From: Planctomycetales bacterium 71-10
Lineage (GTDB): Bacteria > Planctomycetota > Planctomycetia > Isosphaerales > Isosphaeraceae
Direction of reading: 5' to 3'
Assembly: GCA_001898385.1 (NCBI GenBank)
Contig: MKTT01000081.1
Coordinates: forward strand, 1 to 64,000
Length of the DNA stretch: 64,000 bases
Each line of letters opens with the position of its first letter. The first letter of the stretch is position 1. Below, piece after piece: positions 8,510 to 17,370 of the stretch. Under the pieces are notes generated by a model, which was given only the letters and a program-made list of their open reading frames with translations, did no database searches and was not told the DNA's origin. The position numbers and the translations under genes are program-made.

Positions 8510-10432
8510 ATGAGGCATCGCGAGGATCGGATGGTTCGGCTCTTGAAGGCGGCGGCCGTCGTCGCGGCCCTGGGGTCGACCGGGGCCGCCGCGAGGGCGC
8601 AGGCGCCGGTCGGCGACGCGGCCCCCGTCGCGCCGGCCGAGGCCCGGCTCAAGGCCGACGTGTCGTTCCTCGCCGACGACGCCCAGGAGGGCCGCGCCCC
8701 GGGGACGAAGGGGATCGAGGCCGCCGCCGACCACATCGCGAAGCAGTTCGAAGCGATGGGCCTCAAGCCCGCGCCGGGGGCCGACGGCTACTTCCAGAAG
8801 TTCGCCATTACCGGCCAGCCCCGCGTCGGCGAGCCGATGGACCTGATCGCCACCGGCCCCGACGGCGCGACGATCGCCGGCGCGGCCCGCACCGACTTCA
8901 ACGCCCTGGCGATCGGCTCCACGGGCTCCGTCGAGGCCGCTCCCATCGTCTTCGCCGGCTACGGCATCACGGCCGACCGCCCCGGCCTCAAGTACGACGA
9001 CTACGAGGGCCTGGACGTCGCCGGCAAGGCCGTGCTGACGATCCGCCGCGAGCCCCAGCAGGACGACGACGCCAGCCCGTTCGACGGCAAGAAGACCAGC
9101 GACTTCGCCACATTCCGCCACAAGGCGACCAACGCCTTCCAGCACGGCGCGGCGATGCTGATCGTCGTCAACGACCTGGCCGGCCTGGGCTCCGACCGCG
9201 ACGCCCTGCTCAACCTGGGCTCCGCCGGCGCCGAATCCATCACCAGGCTCCCCGTCGTCCACGTCACCCGCGACTTCGCCGACAGGCTCCTCAAGGCCGC
9301 CGGCGAGCCGGGCCTCGCGACGCTGGAGGAGGAGATCGACAAGGATCTCAAGCCCCGCTCGCGCGAGCTGAAGGGGGTCGCCCTCACCAGTCACGTCACG
9401 ATCGACCGGCCGTCGATCGAGACCAAGAACGTGATCGGCGTGCTGGAGGGGTCCGGGCCGAAGGCGGACGAGACGATCGTCGTGGGAGGCCACTACGACC
9501 ACCTGGGCCGGGGCGGGATGCTCTCGGGCTCGCTGGCGTTCCTCTCGTCCGACGTCCACAACGGGGCCGACGACAACGCCTCCGGCACGGCGATGGTCCT
9601 GGAGCTGGCCCGACGGCTGTCCTCCCGCACCGACCCGCCCCCGCGCCGGGTCGTCTTCATGGCGTTCTCGGGCGAGGAGCGCGGGCTGCTGGGCTCGCAG
9701 CACTACGCCGACAACCCGCTGTTCCCGCTCGACTCCACCGTGCTGATGTTCAACTTCGACATGGTCGGCCGGCTCGACCCCAAAGGCGAACTGACGATGA
9801 TCGGCACCGGGACCTCGCCGGGCTTCGGCGAGCTGGTCGAGGTGCTGGGGAAGGACTCCGGGCTGAAGATCAAGAAGGTGGCCGGCATGACCGACGGCTT
9901 CGGCGGCAGCGACCACCAGTCGTTCTACGCCAAGGACGTCCCCATCCTCTTCGCGTTCACCGGCATCCACCCCGACTACCACCGCCCCAGCGACGACTGG
10001 CCGAAGATCAACTTCCCCGGCATGGCCCGGATCGCCGACTATTGCGAGCTGATCCTGCTCGACGTCCTCCGCCGCCCCGATCGCCCCGAGTTCGTCCGCG
10101 CCGCCACCCCGCGCCACGGCGGCGGCCAGCAGTCGGCCTCGACCGGCATGAGCGTGACCCTGGGCGTGATGCCCGACTACGCCGACGAGTCCAAGGCCGG
10201 GATGAAGCTCTCCGACGTCCGCGAGGGGGGCCCGGCCCAGAAGGCCGGCGTCAAGGGGGGCGACGTGATCGTCGGCATCGGCGGCAAGCCCATCGCCACG
10301 ATCTACGACTATATGGAGAGCCTCGGCCGCTACAAGCCCGGCGACGTCGTCGACGTGACCGTGAAGCGCGACGGCAAGGACGTCGTGCTCCGCGTCGAGC
10401 TGGGCAAGTCGAACGCCGCGCCGAAGCAATGA
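8510..10432 (+). CDS. Exported M28-family metallopeptidase with C-terminal PDZ domain
   Basis: A 640-residue exported zinc aminopeptidase-type enzyme. A signal peptide is followed by a PA-like region, then the M28 core with its metal ligands visible in order: GGHYDHLG (His), NGADDNASG (Asp), FSGEERGLLGS (Glu pair), FNFDMVG (Asp) and DYHRPSDDW (His). Residues of about 545-635 are a PDZ domain (GGPAQKAGVKGGDVIVGIGG). Translation may begin at 8510 or at ATG 8531, which has GAGG just upstream and leaves a cleaner signal peptide. The stop overlaps the next start as ATGA (10429-10432), coupling it to an ABC transporter gene set. Confidence 0.9.
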   Translation: MRHREDRMVRLLKAAAVVAALGSTGAAARAQAPVGDAAPVAPAEARLKADVSFLADDAQEGRAPGTKGIEAAADHIAKQFEAMGLKPAPGADGYFQKFAITGQPRVGEPMDLIATGPDGATIAGAARTDFNALAIGSTGSVEAAPIVFAGYGITADRPGLKYDDYEGLDVAGKAVLTIRREPQQDDDASPFDGKKTSDFATFRHKATNAFQHGAAMLIVVNDLAGLGSDRDALLNLGSAGAESITRLPVVHVTRDFADRLLKAAGEPGLATLEEEIDKDLKPRSRELKGVALTSHVTIDRPSIETKNVIGVLEGSGPKADETIVVGGHYDHLGRGGMLSGSLAFLSSDVHNGADDNASGTAMVLELARRLSSRTDPPPRRVVFMAFSGEERGLLGSQHYADNPLFPLDSTVLMFNFDMVGRLDPKGELTMIGTGTSPGFGELVEVLGKDSGLKIKKVAGMTDGFGGSDHQSFYAKDVPILFAFTGIHPDYHRPSDDWPKINFPGMARIADYCELILLDVLRRPDRPEFVRAATPRHGGGQQSASTGMSVTLGVMPDYADESKAGMKLSDVREGGPAQKAGVKGGDVIVGIGGKPIATIYDYMESLGRYKPGDVVDVTVKRDGKDVVLRVELGKSNAAPKQ

Positions 10433-11565
10433 GCCCCGCGCGCCGGGCCGCGATCCTGTTCCTGGCGGCCGTCGCCGGCTGCGGAGACGTCGGGGCCCTG
10501 TTCGCGCCGCCGTCCGACGGCCTGCGGATCGCGACGCCCTGGCCGCGCGAGGAGCGGGCGCGGCTGGCGAAGGACTTCGCCGACTGGCTCCGCGCCCGGC
10601 CCGGCGAGGACGTCGACGCCGGCGCGATCGCCTGGGTCGAGGCGGCCGACGACGAGCCCGTCGACCGCGCGTCCCGCCGCATCGCCCCCGCGCCCGACGT
10701 CCTCCTCGGCGGCGACGTCGGCGGCTACGCGCGGCTGGCCGCGGACGGCCGGCTCCAAAGCCTGAGCGACGGCGCGCCCCGGCCCTACTGGATCGTGGCG
10801 CGCACGACGGCAGGCCCCGACGACGCCCCCCCGGCCGACCCTCGTCGCGACCCGGCGAGCCTGGGGCGGTGCCTGGCCCGCGTCGGCACCGACGGCTGGC
10901 GCCCCGGCTACGCGGGGCTGCTCGACGCCTATGGCGAATCCCCCCCCGCCGGCTGGCGGCCCACGTCGTCGCGACCGGCCGAAGAAGGCGCGGCGGTCAT
11001 GGAGGGGACGAGGCGACCACGGGCCGCGCGGGCCTTCCTCAAGTTCCTGGAGGAAACCGGCGGCGGCCGGATGGGGCCGAAATTCGAAGCGGCCTCGCAG
11101 GCGGGGGCGCTCGCGCGGGAACGGGCCCTGACGGCGGACCTGCTAGGGGCGACGCTCGTGGACGCGCACGACGAGCTGGCGATCGCCGTGGCGGCGGTGA
11201 AGGCAGCGGGCTCGCCGACATGGGCCGTCGAGCGGCTGACGCAGCCCCCCCCCTGGCCCCCCGCGTCCATCGAGAAGCTGCTGGCGAAGCCCGGCGAGGA
11301 CGGCCCGGCGCTGGTCGATTCGCTCACGGCGCAGGTCGCCCCCGACCTCGGCGCGCGCGACTGGCTCGCGCGGAGTTGGCTGGGCCCGCGGCGCGACCTG
11401 GATCGATCCGTGCTGGAGGAGATCGCCGCCGCCGAGGGAGGCCGCCTGGCGCGCGAGCCCCGGTTCCGCGCCTGGCTGAGGGCGGAATGGACGCAGTGGG
11501 CCCGCCAGCGTTACCGTTGGGTGGCCCGCCTGGCCGCATCCAAGCCCCCGCCGAGCGCCTCATGA
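10429..11565 (+). CDS. Lipoprotein, ABC transporter substrate-binding-like
   Basis: A 378-residue protein with a lipoprotein signal (MSPARRAAILFLAAVAGCGD; lipobox AVAGC). The fold cannot be proven by eye; the call as a periplasmic binding protein rests on the neighbouring ABC ATPase, the segment FLKFLEETGGGRMGPKF, typical of iron/thiamine-type binding proteins, and the gene order. It overlaps the upstream peptidase stop and the downstream ATPase start, both as ATGA, so the three are translationally coupled. The substrate is unknown. Confidence 0.6.
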   Translation: MSPARRAAILFLAAVAGCGDVGALFAPPSDGLRIATPWPREERARLAKDFADWLRARPGEDVDAGAIAWVEAADDEPVDRASRRIAPAPDVLLGGDVGGYARLAADGRLQSLSDGAPRPYWIVARTTAGPDDAPPADPRRDPASLGRCLARVGTDGWRPGYAGLLDAYGESPPAGWRPTSSRPAEEGAAVMEGTRRPRAARAFLKFLEETGGGRMGPKFEAASQAGALARERALTADLLGATLVDAHDELAIAVAAVKAAGSPTWAVERLTQPPPWPPASIEKLLAKPGEDGPALVDSLTAQVAPDLGARDWLARSWLGPRRDLDRSVLEEIAAAEGGRLAREPRFRAWLRAEWTQWARQRYRWVARLAASKPPPSAS

Positions 11566-12665
11566 TCCGCGTCATCGCCGAAGGACTGGTCAAGCATTAC
11601 GGCCGCGTCGCCGCGGTCGATCACGCCTCGCTGCGCCTGCCGCCCGGGGAGTTGACGTGCCTGCTCGGCCCCCCCGGCGCGGGGAAGACCACGTTCGCGA
11701 GGCTGCTGGCCGGGCTGGAGACGCCCGAGGACGGCGAGATCTACCTGGGCGACCGCATGGTCCAGGCGACCCCCGCCGCCGAGCGCGGCGTCGGCGTGGT
11801 CTTCCGCGACCACGCCCTCTGGCCCGCGCTGACGGTCCGCGAGAACGTCGCCTACCCATTGAAGGCCCGCGGCGTCCCCGCGCGGGAGCGTCGCCGCCGC
11901 GTCGACGAGTCGCTGGCCGCGCTCCGGATCGACACGATCGCCGACCGGCGGCCGGACGCGCTCTCGGCGGGGCAGTCGCTGCGCGTGGCGCTGGCCCGCG
12001 CGCTGATCGTCGGGCCGGGCCTCCTGATCCTCGACGAGCCCCTGGCCGGGATCGAGCCCCGGGGCCGCGAGGAGGCGTGGGACGAGATCCGACGCGCCCG
12101 TGCCGAGGCCGGCGTCACGACGCTCCTGCTGACCTCCGACGTCGCCGAGGCCCTGGCCCGCGCCGACCGGCTGGCGGTGATGGACCTGGGCCGCATCCTC
12201 CAGTCGGGCCGGCCGCAAGAACTCTACAACCAGCCCGTCGACGTCTTCGTCGCGCGGCTGCTGGGCGCGACGAACCTGCTCCAGGGCCAGGTGGACGGCC
12301 TGGGCCACGACGCCACGCGCCGCGAGGTCGTCGTCCGCACGCCCGTCGGCCGGCTGGTGGCGCGGACGAACCTGGCGGGGCTCGCGGCCGGCTCCCCGGT
12401 CACGGTCTGCATCCGCCCCGAGTCGTTCGCCATCGCCCCCGGCGTCCCCGCCGACGCCAACCGCCTGCCGGCGACCGTCGAGCGCATCACGTTCGAAGGC
12501 CCCACCCGCCGCATCCTCCTCCGCGGCCCCGGCGACTGGCCCGTCGTCGCCCTCGCCTTGCAGAGCCAGTCCGCCAACCTCCGCGAAGGCCAGGGCGTGA
12601 CGCTCTCCATCGCCCCGGAGAACGTCACCCTCCTGGCCGGCAAGTTCGCCGTCGGCGGGGCGTGA
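11562..12665 (+). CDS. ABC transporter ATP-binding protein, atypical Q- and H-loops
   Basis: A 367-residue ATPase of the iron/spermidine/sugar import type: Walker A GPPGAGKTT, signature LSAGQ, Walker B LLILDEP, and a C-terminal TOBE-like beta domain (about 240-367). Two residues that are nearly invariant differ. The Q-loop reads VVFRDHALWP, with Arg in place of Gln, and the switch reads LLLTSDVAEAL, with Ser in place of the His. The catalytic Glu after Walker B is kept. It may hydrolyse ATP slowly or be regulatory. The start is inside the upstream stop (ATGA, 11562-11565). The partner permease is probably at 13797, beyond a reverse-strand gene. Confidence 0.85.
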   Translation: MIRVIAEGLVKHYGRVAAVDHASLRLPPGELTCLLGPPGAGKTTFARLLAGLETPEDGEIYLGDRMVQATPAAERGVGVVFRDHALWPALTVRENVAYPLKARGVPARERRRRVDESLAALRIDTIADRRPDALSAGQSLRVALARALIVGPGLLILDEPLAGIEPRGREEAWDEIRRARAEAGVTTLLLTSDVAEALARADRLAVMDLGRILQSGRPQELYNQPVDVFVARLLGATNLLQGQVDGLGHDATRREVVVRTPVGRLVARTNLAGLAAGSPVTVCIRPESFAIAPGVPADANRLPATVERITFEGPTRRILLRGPGDWPVVALALQSQSANLREGQGVTLSIAPENVTLLAGKFAVGGA

Positions 12666-12670
12666 GCCCC

Positions 12671-13681
12671 TCAGATCCCGATCACCACCTTCCCGAAGTG
12701 CGACCCGCTCTCCAGGTGCCGCAGGGCGTCGACGGCCCGGTCGAAGGGGAAGACGCGGTCGACGATCGGCTTGATGGCGTGGAACTCGATCGCGCGGAGC
12801 ATGGACTCGTACATTGCGCGGGAGCCGACGAAGACGCCCTGCAAGCGGATGCCGCGGATCAGCACCTGGACCGGGTCGACGCCCTCGCCGGGGCCGGTCA
12901 GGACGCCGATCATCGCGATCGTCCCGCCGGTCTTGACCGCGCGGAGCGACTTCGGGAGCGTCCCCGCGCCCCCCAACTCGACGACGAGGTCGACGCCCCG
13001 GCCGCCGGTCAGTTCGCGGGCGGCCTTCTCCCAATCGGGCGTCGACTTGTAGTTGATCGTCCCGGCCGCCCCCAGCGTGCGGGCCCGTTCGAGCTTGGCG
13101 TCGCTGCTGGACGTGACGACGACGCGGAGCCCGGCGGCCTTCCCGAACTGCAAGGCGAAGATCGAGACGCCGCCGGTCCCCTGGGTCAGGATCGTCTGAC
13201 CCGCCCGGACGCCGCCGGTCTCGAACAGCCCGTGCCAGGCCGTGACCGCGGCGCAGGGGAGCGTGGCGGCCTCCTCGAAGCTGAGCGAGTCCGGCACGCC
13301 GACCAGGCCGCATTCCGGCAGGACGACCTCCTGCGCCAGCACGCCGGGGACCTCGCCGCCGAGCGCCGATTTGGCCTTGAAGTCGTCGAGGGGGCCGTCG
13401 ACCCAGCGGGCCATGAAGTTGCAGGAGACCCGGTCGCCCGGGCGGAACCGCGAGGCCCCCGGGCCGTTCTCGACCACCTCGCCGGCGCCGTCGGAGAGCG
13501 GGACGAGCGGGAGTTTGAAGTGGGGGTTGTACACCCCCTTGGAGATCATCAGGTCGCGGAAGTTCAGCGACGCGGCGCGCATGCGGACCAAAACCTCGCC
13601 CGGCCCCGGCTTCGGCGTGGGGGCGTCTTCGAGCTTCCAGCCGTCGGGACCGCTGAACTCGTGCAACCGATAGACCTTCAT
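12671..13681 (-). CDS. Zinc-independent medium-chain dehydrogenase/reductase (quinone oxidoreductase type)
   Basis: A 336-residue MDR-superfamily NAD(P)H-dependent oxidoreductase. The GroES-like N-terminal domain (ASLNFRDLMISKGVYN) is followed by a Rossmann domain with a variant nucleotide motif (GTGGVSIFALQFGKAAG), and the VELGGAGTLPKSL and FGKVVIGI segments are characteristic. The structural zinc cysteines of classical alcohol dehydrogenases are missing. Substrate unknown. It is oriented against its neighbours and splits the ABC ATPase from the likely permease, with only 5 bp to the ATPase stop. Confidence 0.88.
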   Translation of the reverse strand: MKVYRLHEFSGPDGWKLEDAPTPKPGPGEVLVRMRAASLNFRDLMISKGVYNPHFKLPLVPLSDGAGEVVENGPGASRFRPGDRVSCNFMARWVDGPLDDFKAKSALGGEVPGVLAQEVVLPECGLVGVPDSLSFEEAATLPCAAVTAWHGLFETGGVRAGQTILTQGTGGVSIFALQFGKAAGLRVVVTSSSDAKLERARTLGAAGTINYKSTPDWEKAARELTGGRGVDLVVELGGAGTLPKSLRAVKTGGTIAMIGVLTGPGEGVDPVQVLIRGIRLQGVFVGSRAMYESMLRAIEFHAIKPIVDRVFPFDRAVDALRHLESGSHFGKVVIGI

Positions 13682-13796
13682 CGGGATTCCTCCGGGGGGA
13701 CCTGGGCGGGCGACGGGCCCGGCCTCCCAACACTATCAGGCGCGTCAAACGGCCTGCTACGATGGGGCGTCTCCAGGTCCGGCGTCGGGGGGTGCG

Positions 13797-15485
13797 TTGA
13801 TCCGTCTCATCTCAGGCTGGTTCGCGTCGCTGACGCTGGGGATGCTCGTCGTCGGGCCGCTGGCGGCGCTGGGGGTCTGCGCGCTGGCGGACCTCGGCCC
13901 GGACGGCGAGGCGAGGGCGTCGCTGTTCCCCGCGGCGGTCACGCTGCTCGACCCGTTCGTCTGGGCGACCCTCCGCCACAGCGTCCTCGTGGCCGGGCTC
14001 GCGTCGCTGGCGACGATCGTCGGCGGGACGCTGGTCGGCCGCGCGGTGGGCGAGCCGGGCGGGATCTCGCGGTCGGCGGCCCTCGTCGCCCTGGGGATCG
14101 CGGCGGCCTCGCCCCCCTACCTGATCTCCCTGGGGGCCTCCGCATGGCTCGACGCCGGCGGCTCGGCCGCCTGGGGCCGGCTGCTGCTCGCGTCGGGGCG
14201 CTGGTCGCGGTTCTTCCCGGTCGACCCCGGCTGGATCGCGTGGGTCGCGGCCTCGACGATCCCGGGCGCGGCGGCCGGCGCGCTGGCCTACCTCCGGGCG
14301 CTCGACGGCCTCGACCCCTCGTGGCGCGAGGCCGCCGCGCTGGCCGGGGGCTCGCGGGCCGGGCGCTGGCGACGGCTGGCGTGGCCCCTGCTCCGGCCGG
14401 CCGTGGCCCGCGCGGGGGCGCTGACGTTCGCCCTCACCCTGGCCGACCCGGGGGCCCCCCTGCTCCTCGGCCTGCGGCGGACGCTCGGGTATCAGATGGT
14501 CCTGGTCGCGACGGGCGACGCGCCGTTCCCCGCTCTGGCGTCGCTGGGGCTGATCGCGATCCTGACCGCCGCCGCCTGGCGCGCGGGCCTGCGGCTCTGG
14601 TCCGGCCGCGATCGCGCGACGGCCGGCGACCGGGGCGACCGCCCCCGGCCCCCGGCCTCGTGGCGTCGGGCCGTCGCGAGGACGATCCTCGCGACGGGGT
14701 TCGGCGCGTCCGTCCTGGCCGGGATGGTCGGGATCGGGATGGGCGCAAGCGGCGGCGCGACGCTGGGCCGGATGGCGGCCGACCCGACGATGGCGCGGGT
14801 CCTCGTCCGCTCGCTGGCCCTGGGCCTGGGCGTGGCCGTCCTGGCGGCCCTCTCGAATCGGATCGTGGCGCGACTGGAAGCCTCGGCGGGCCCGGCGGCG
14901 GCTGGCCGGTTCCGTCGGCTCGCGAAGGCCTCCGCGCCGCCGCCGCTCGCGGCCGGGGTCGTGGTCCTGGCGCTGGGGCGGCTCCTGGTCCTCGCCGCCG
15001 CCGCCGGCTGGGCGGGGCGGTCGCCGGCCGCGACGGTCCTGGCCGGCGACCGCGCGCCGCTGGTCGCGGCGACCCTGGCCGCCTGGCTGGCCGTCGCCTC
15101 GGCCCGCATCGGCCGCCGGCCGCTCGGCCCGGCCGAGCCCGACGCCGCCCCCGGCCCCCGCCTCGACGCCGCCGCCCTGGCCGGGGCCCGCCGCGGGTCG
15201 GCCCGCCGCCTGGCCCGCGGGGCGAGCTTCGGCGGGGGCTGGCGCGACTTCCTCGCGACCCTCGCGACGGCCGCCGTCGCCGTCGCGCCGGCCGTGCTCG
15301 TCCTCTCATCCGCCTCGATCGCGACCGTCGGCCCGGGCGTGCTGCTGTTCCGCGAGCGGCCCGAATCCGACGCGGCCGTCGCCGCGATGCTCGGCCTGAT
15401 CGCCTGGGTCGTCGCCCTCGCGACCGCTCCCATCGGCGCAAGGCGGCGTCGAATCGCCTCGACGTCCGCCTCCCCCCGCGCGTAG
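13797..15485 (+). CDS. ABC transporter permease, fused double-domain type
   Basis: A 562-residue, very Ala/Leu/Gly-rich integral membrane protein of about 12 predicted helices, organised as two halves like ThiP/FbpB permeases. The first half holds a clear EAA coupling loop (EAAALAGGSRAGRWRRLAWP); the second is degenerate. The start is TTG 13797 behind a G-rich ribosome site. It most likely pairs with the lipoprotein and ATPase at 10.4-12.7 kb, although the oxidoreductase gene lies between. Substrate unknown; iron or another oxyanion/cation is typical of this permease type. Confidence 0.75.
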   Translation: MIRLISGWFASLTLGMLVVGPLAALGVCALADLGPDGEARASLFPAAVTLLDPFVWATLRHSVLVAGLASLATIVGGTLVGRAVGEPGGISRSAALVALGIAAASPPYLISLGASAWLDAGGSAAWGRLLLASGRWSRFFPVDPGWIAWVAASTIPGAAAGALAYLRALDGLDPSWREAAALAGGSRAGRWRRLAWPLLRPAVARAGALTFALTLADPGAPLLLGLRRTLGYQMVLVATGDAPFPALASLGLIAILTAAAWRAGLRLWSGRDRATAGDRGDRPRPPASWRRAVARTILATGFGASVLAGMVGIGMGASGGATLGRMAADPTMARVLVRSLALGLGVAVLAALSNRIVARLEASAGPAAAGRFRRLAKASAPPPLAAGVVVLALGRLLVLAAAAGWAGRSPAATVLAGDRAPLVAATLAAWLAVASARIGRRPLGPAEPDAAPGPRLDAAALAGARRGSARRLARGASFGGGWRDFLATLATAAVAVAPAVLVLSSASIATVGPGVLLFRERPESDAAVAAMLGLIAWVVALATAPIGARRRRIASTSASPRA

Positions 15486-15535
15486 AATCGTGGGGATTTG
15501 CCGACCGTCAAGACTTTCGGAGAGGTCTCGATCAA

Positions 15536-15724
15536 CCCGTCTTCCCCCCTCGCGGGGGAAGACAGACCCCGCAAGGGTCAGATGAGGGGGACGCGGAGCA
15601 CGGGTGCCGTCGGGCTCCGACGGCCCGCCCAAGAACGCCGTCGCTGCGACCCGACGGCCGTCTCTCGCGTCGTCCCCCTCATCCGGCCCTTCGGGCCACC
15701 TTCCCCCGCCAGGGGGGAAGGACG
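15536..15724. repeat. Head-to-head pair of REP-like units
   Basis: Two diverged copies of the repeat at 1-54 lie in opposite orientation: 15536-15593 (CTTCCCCCCTCGCGGGGGAA then a CAGATGAGGGGG tail) and 15672-15724 (CCCCCTCATCCGGCCC then CTTCCCCCGCCAGGGGGGAA). Each carries two small hairpins. They fill most of the space between the permease and carA; the rest of 15486-15831 holds only the carA ribosome site. Confidence 0.65.
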
Positions 15725-15831
15725 TTGCGATCGCCTCCCCTAGAACTCGTGACGTTCATCGGCGGATTTGCGAGGCGCGTCCAGGACAGGCAACTCGGAG
15801 AGCGGGCCGCGATCCGGCCCCGGGAGAAGCG

Positions 15832-16989
15832 ATGGGCACGGCGAAACTGGCGCTCGAGGACGGCTCGGTGTTCACGGGCCGGGCGTTCGGGGCGCAGGGC
15901 GAGATCGACGGCGAGGTCGTGTTCAACACGAGCATGACCGGCTACCAGGAGATCCTCACCGACCCGTCGTACAACGGCCAGATCGTGGCCATGACCTACC
16001 CCCAGATCGGCAACTACGGCGTCAACGCCGAGGACGCCGAGAGCCGCCGCCCCTGGGTCCGCGGCTTCATCGTCCGCGAGCTGTCGCCGCTGGTCAGCAA
16101 CTTCCGCGCGGAGAAGTCGCTGGAGGACTACCTGGCCGAGAACGGCGTGATCGGCGTCACCGGGATCGACACCCGCGCCCTGGTCCGCCTCACCCGCGTC
16201 CAGGGGGCCATGAAGGGGATCCTCTCCACGACCGACCTGGACGACGCCAGCCTCGTCGCCAAGGCCCGCAAGAGCCCCGGCCTGGTCGGCCGCGACCTGG
16301 CCAGCGAGGTCATGCCCCCGGGCGCGACCGTCTGGGAGCCGGGCCTCCCCCAGTCCTACCAGTTCGACGCCTCCGGCCGGGGCGAGAACGGCCCCCGCAG
16401 CCCCCGGGGGGCGAAGCGGCCCCATGTGGTGGCGATGGACTTCGGCATGAAGTGGAACATCCCGCGGCACCTGGTAGACGTCGGCTGCCGCGTCACGGTC
16501 GTCCCCGGCTCGGCCCCCGCCGAGGCCGTGATGGAGCACAATCCCGACGGCGTGTTCCTCTCCAACGGCCCCGGCGACCCCTCGGCCCTCGTGGACGCCA
16601 CCGCGACCCTAAAGGCGCTCATCAAGTCCGCCGCCGACTCGCGCGGGATCCCCATCTTCGGCATCTGCCTGGGCCACCAGCTCCTCGGCCAGGCGTTCGG
16701 CGCCAAGACGTTCAAGCTCAAGTTCGGCCACCGCGGCGCCAACCACCCCGTCCGCAACCAGGCCACCGGCAAGGTCGAGATCACCACCCAGAACCACGGC
16801 TTCGCCGTCGACCCCGCCTCCCTCCCGGCCGACGTCGCCCCCAGCCACGTCAACCTCAACGACCAGACCCTGGAAGGGCTCCGCCATAAGCGGCTCCCCG
16901 TCTTCAGCGTCCAGTACCACCCCGAGGCCTCCGCCGGCCCCCACGACAGCCAGTACCTCTTCGACGAGTTCCGCGCCGCCCTCGGCTGA
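15832..16989 (+). CDS. carA: Carbamoyl-phosphate synthase small subunit
   Basis: A 385-residue glutaminase subunit that supplies ammonia to CarB for carbamoyl phosphate, the precursor of arginine and pyrimidines. The N-terminal CPSase domain (GSVFTGRAFGAQGEI, FNTSMTGYQEILTDPSY) is followed by a class I amidotransferase domain with the catalytic Cys in GICLGHQLLGQAFG and the His/Glu pair in VQYHPEAS. Length is normal. ATG 15832 has GGGAGAAG upstream. carB is not in the window and the gene stands between two repeat blocks, so it is probably transcribed alone. Confidence 0.97.
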   Translation: MGTAKLALEDGSVFTGRAFGAQGEIDGEVVFNTSMTGYQEILTDPSYNGQIVAMTYPQIGNYGVNAEDAESRRPWVRGFIVRELSPLVSNFRAEKSLEDYLAENGVIGVTGIDTRALVRLTRVQGAMKGILSTTDLDDASLVAKARKSPGLVGRDLASEVMPPGATVWEPGLPQSYQFDASGRGENGPRSPRGAKRPHVVAMDFGMKWNIPRHLVDVGCRVTVVPGSAPAEAVMEHNPDGVFLSNGPGDPSALVDATATLKALIKSAADSRGIPIFGICLGHQLLGQAFGAKTFKLKFGHRGANHPVRNQATGKVEITTQNHGFAVDPASLPADVAPSHVNLNDQTLEGLRHKRLPVFSVQYHPEASAGPHDSQYLFDEFRAALG

Positions 16990-17040
16990 GCGGGCGTCGG
17001 AACGAGACGGCCGGAGAGCGCGAGGAGGCCGACGCGAATC

Positions 17041-17160
17041 ATCCTTCTCCCCTCGTGGGAGAAGGTGGCCGCAGGCCGGATGAGGGGGAATCCCCTCGGC
17101 CTTCGGTCGCGCCCCCCTCACCCGCCCCTCGGGGGCACCTTCTCCCACGAGGGGAGAAGG
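17041..17160. repeat. Head-to-head pair of REP-like units downstream of carA
   Basis: CCTTCTCCCCTCGTGGGAGA at about 17044 and its inverse near 17135-17160 bound a core with GGCCGCAGGCCGGATGAGGG and the opposed CCCCCTCACCCG. The same family occurs at 1-54 and 15.5-15.7 kb. The block occupies the carA-purA gap (16990-17370); the rest of the gap has no gene. Confidence 0.65.
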
Positions 17161-17370
17161 GGGGATTCCGGCTCCCGCTCCGATGTTCTCGACGGAGCAC
17201 CACGAGGGGAGATGGGATGTCGTCCGCATGCTCGACTTCGCTCCAGGCCGATGCCGTTCGATCGCCCCGGCCCGCGGCCTCATTGACGAGGCCGCGCCGG
17301 TCCTGTAACCTGTGACTTTACGATACCAAGCGACTCGTACCGGGTCGCGAGCCGCTCCGGAGTGTGCGCC

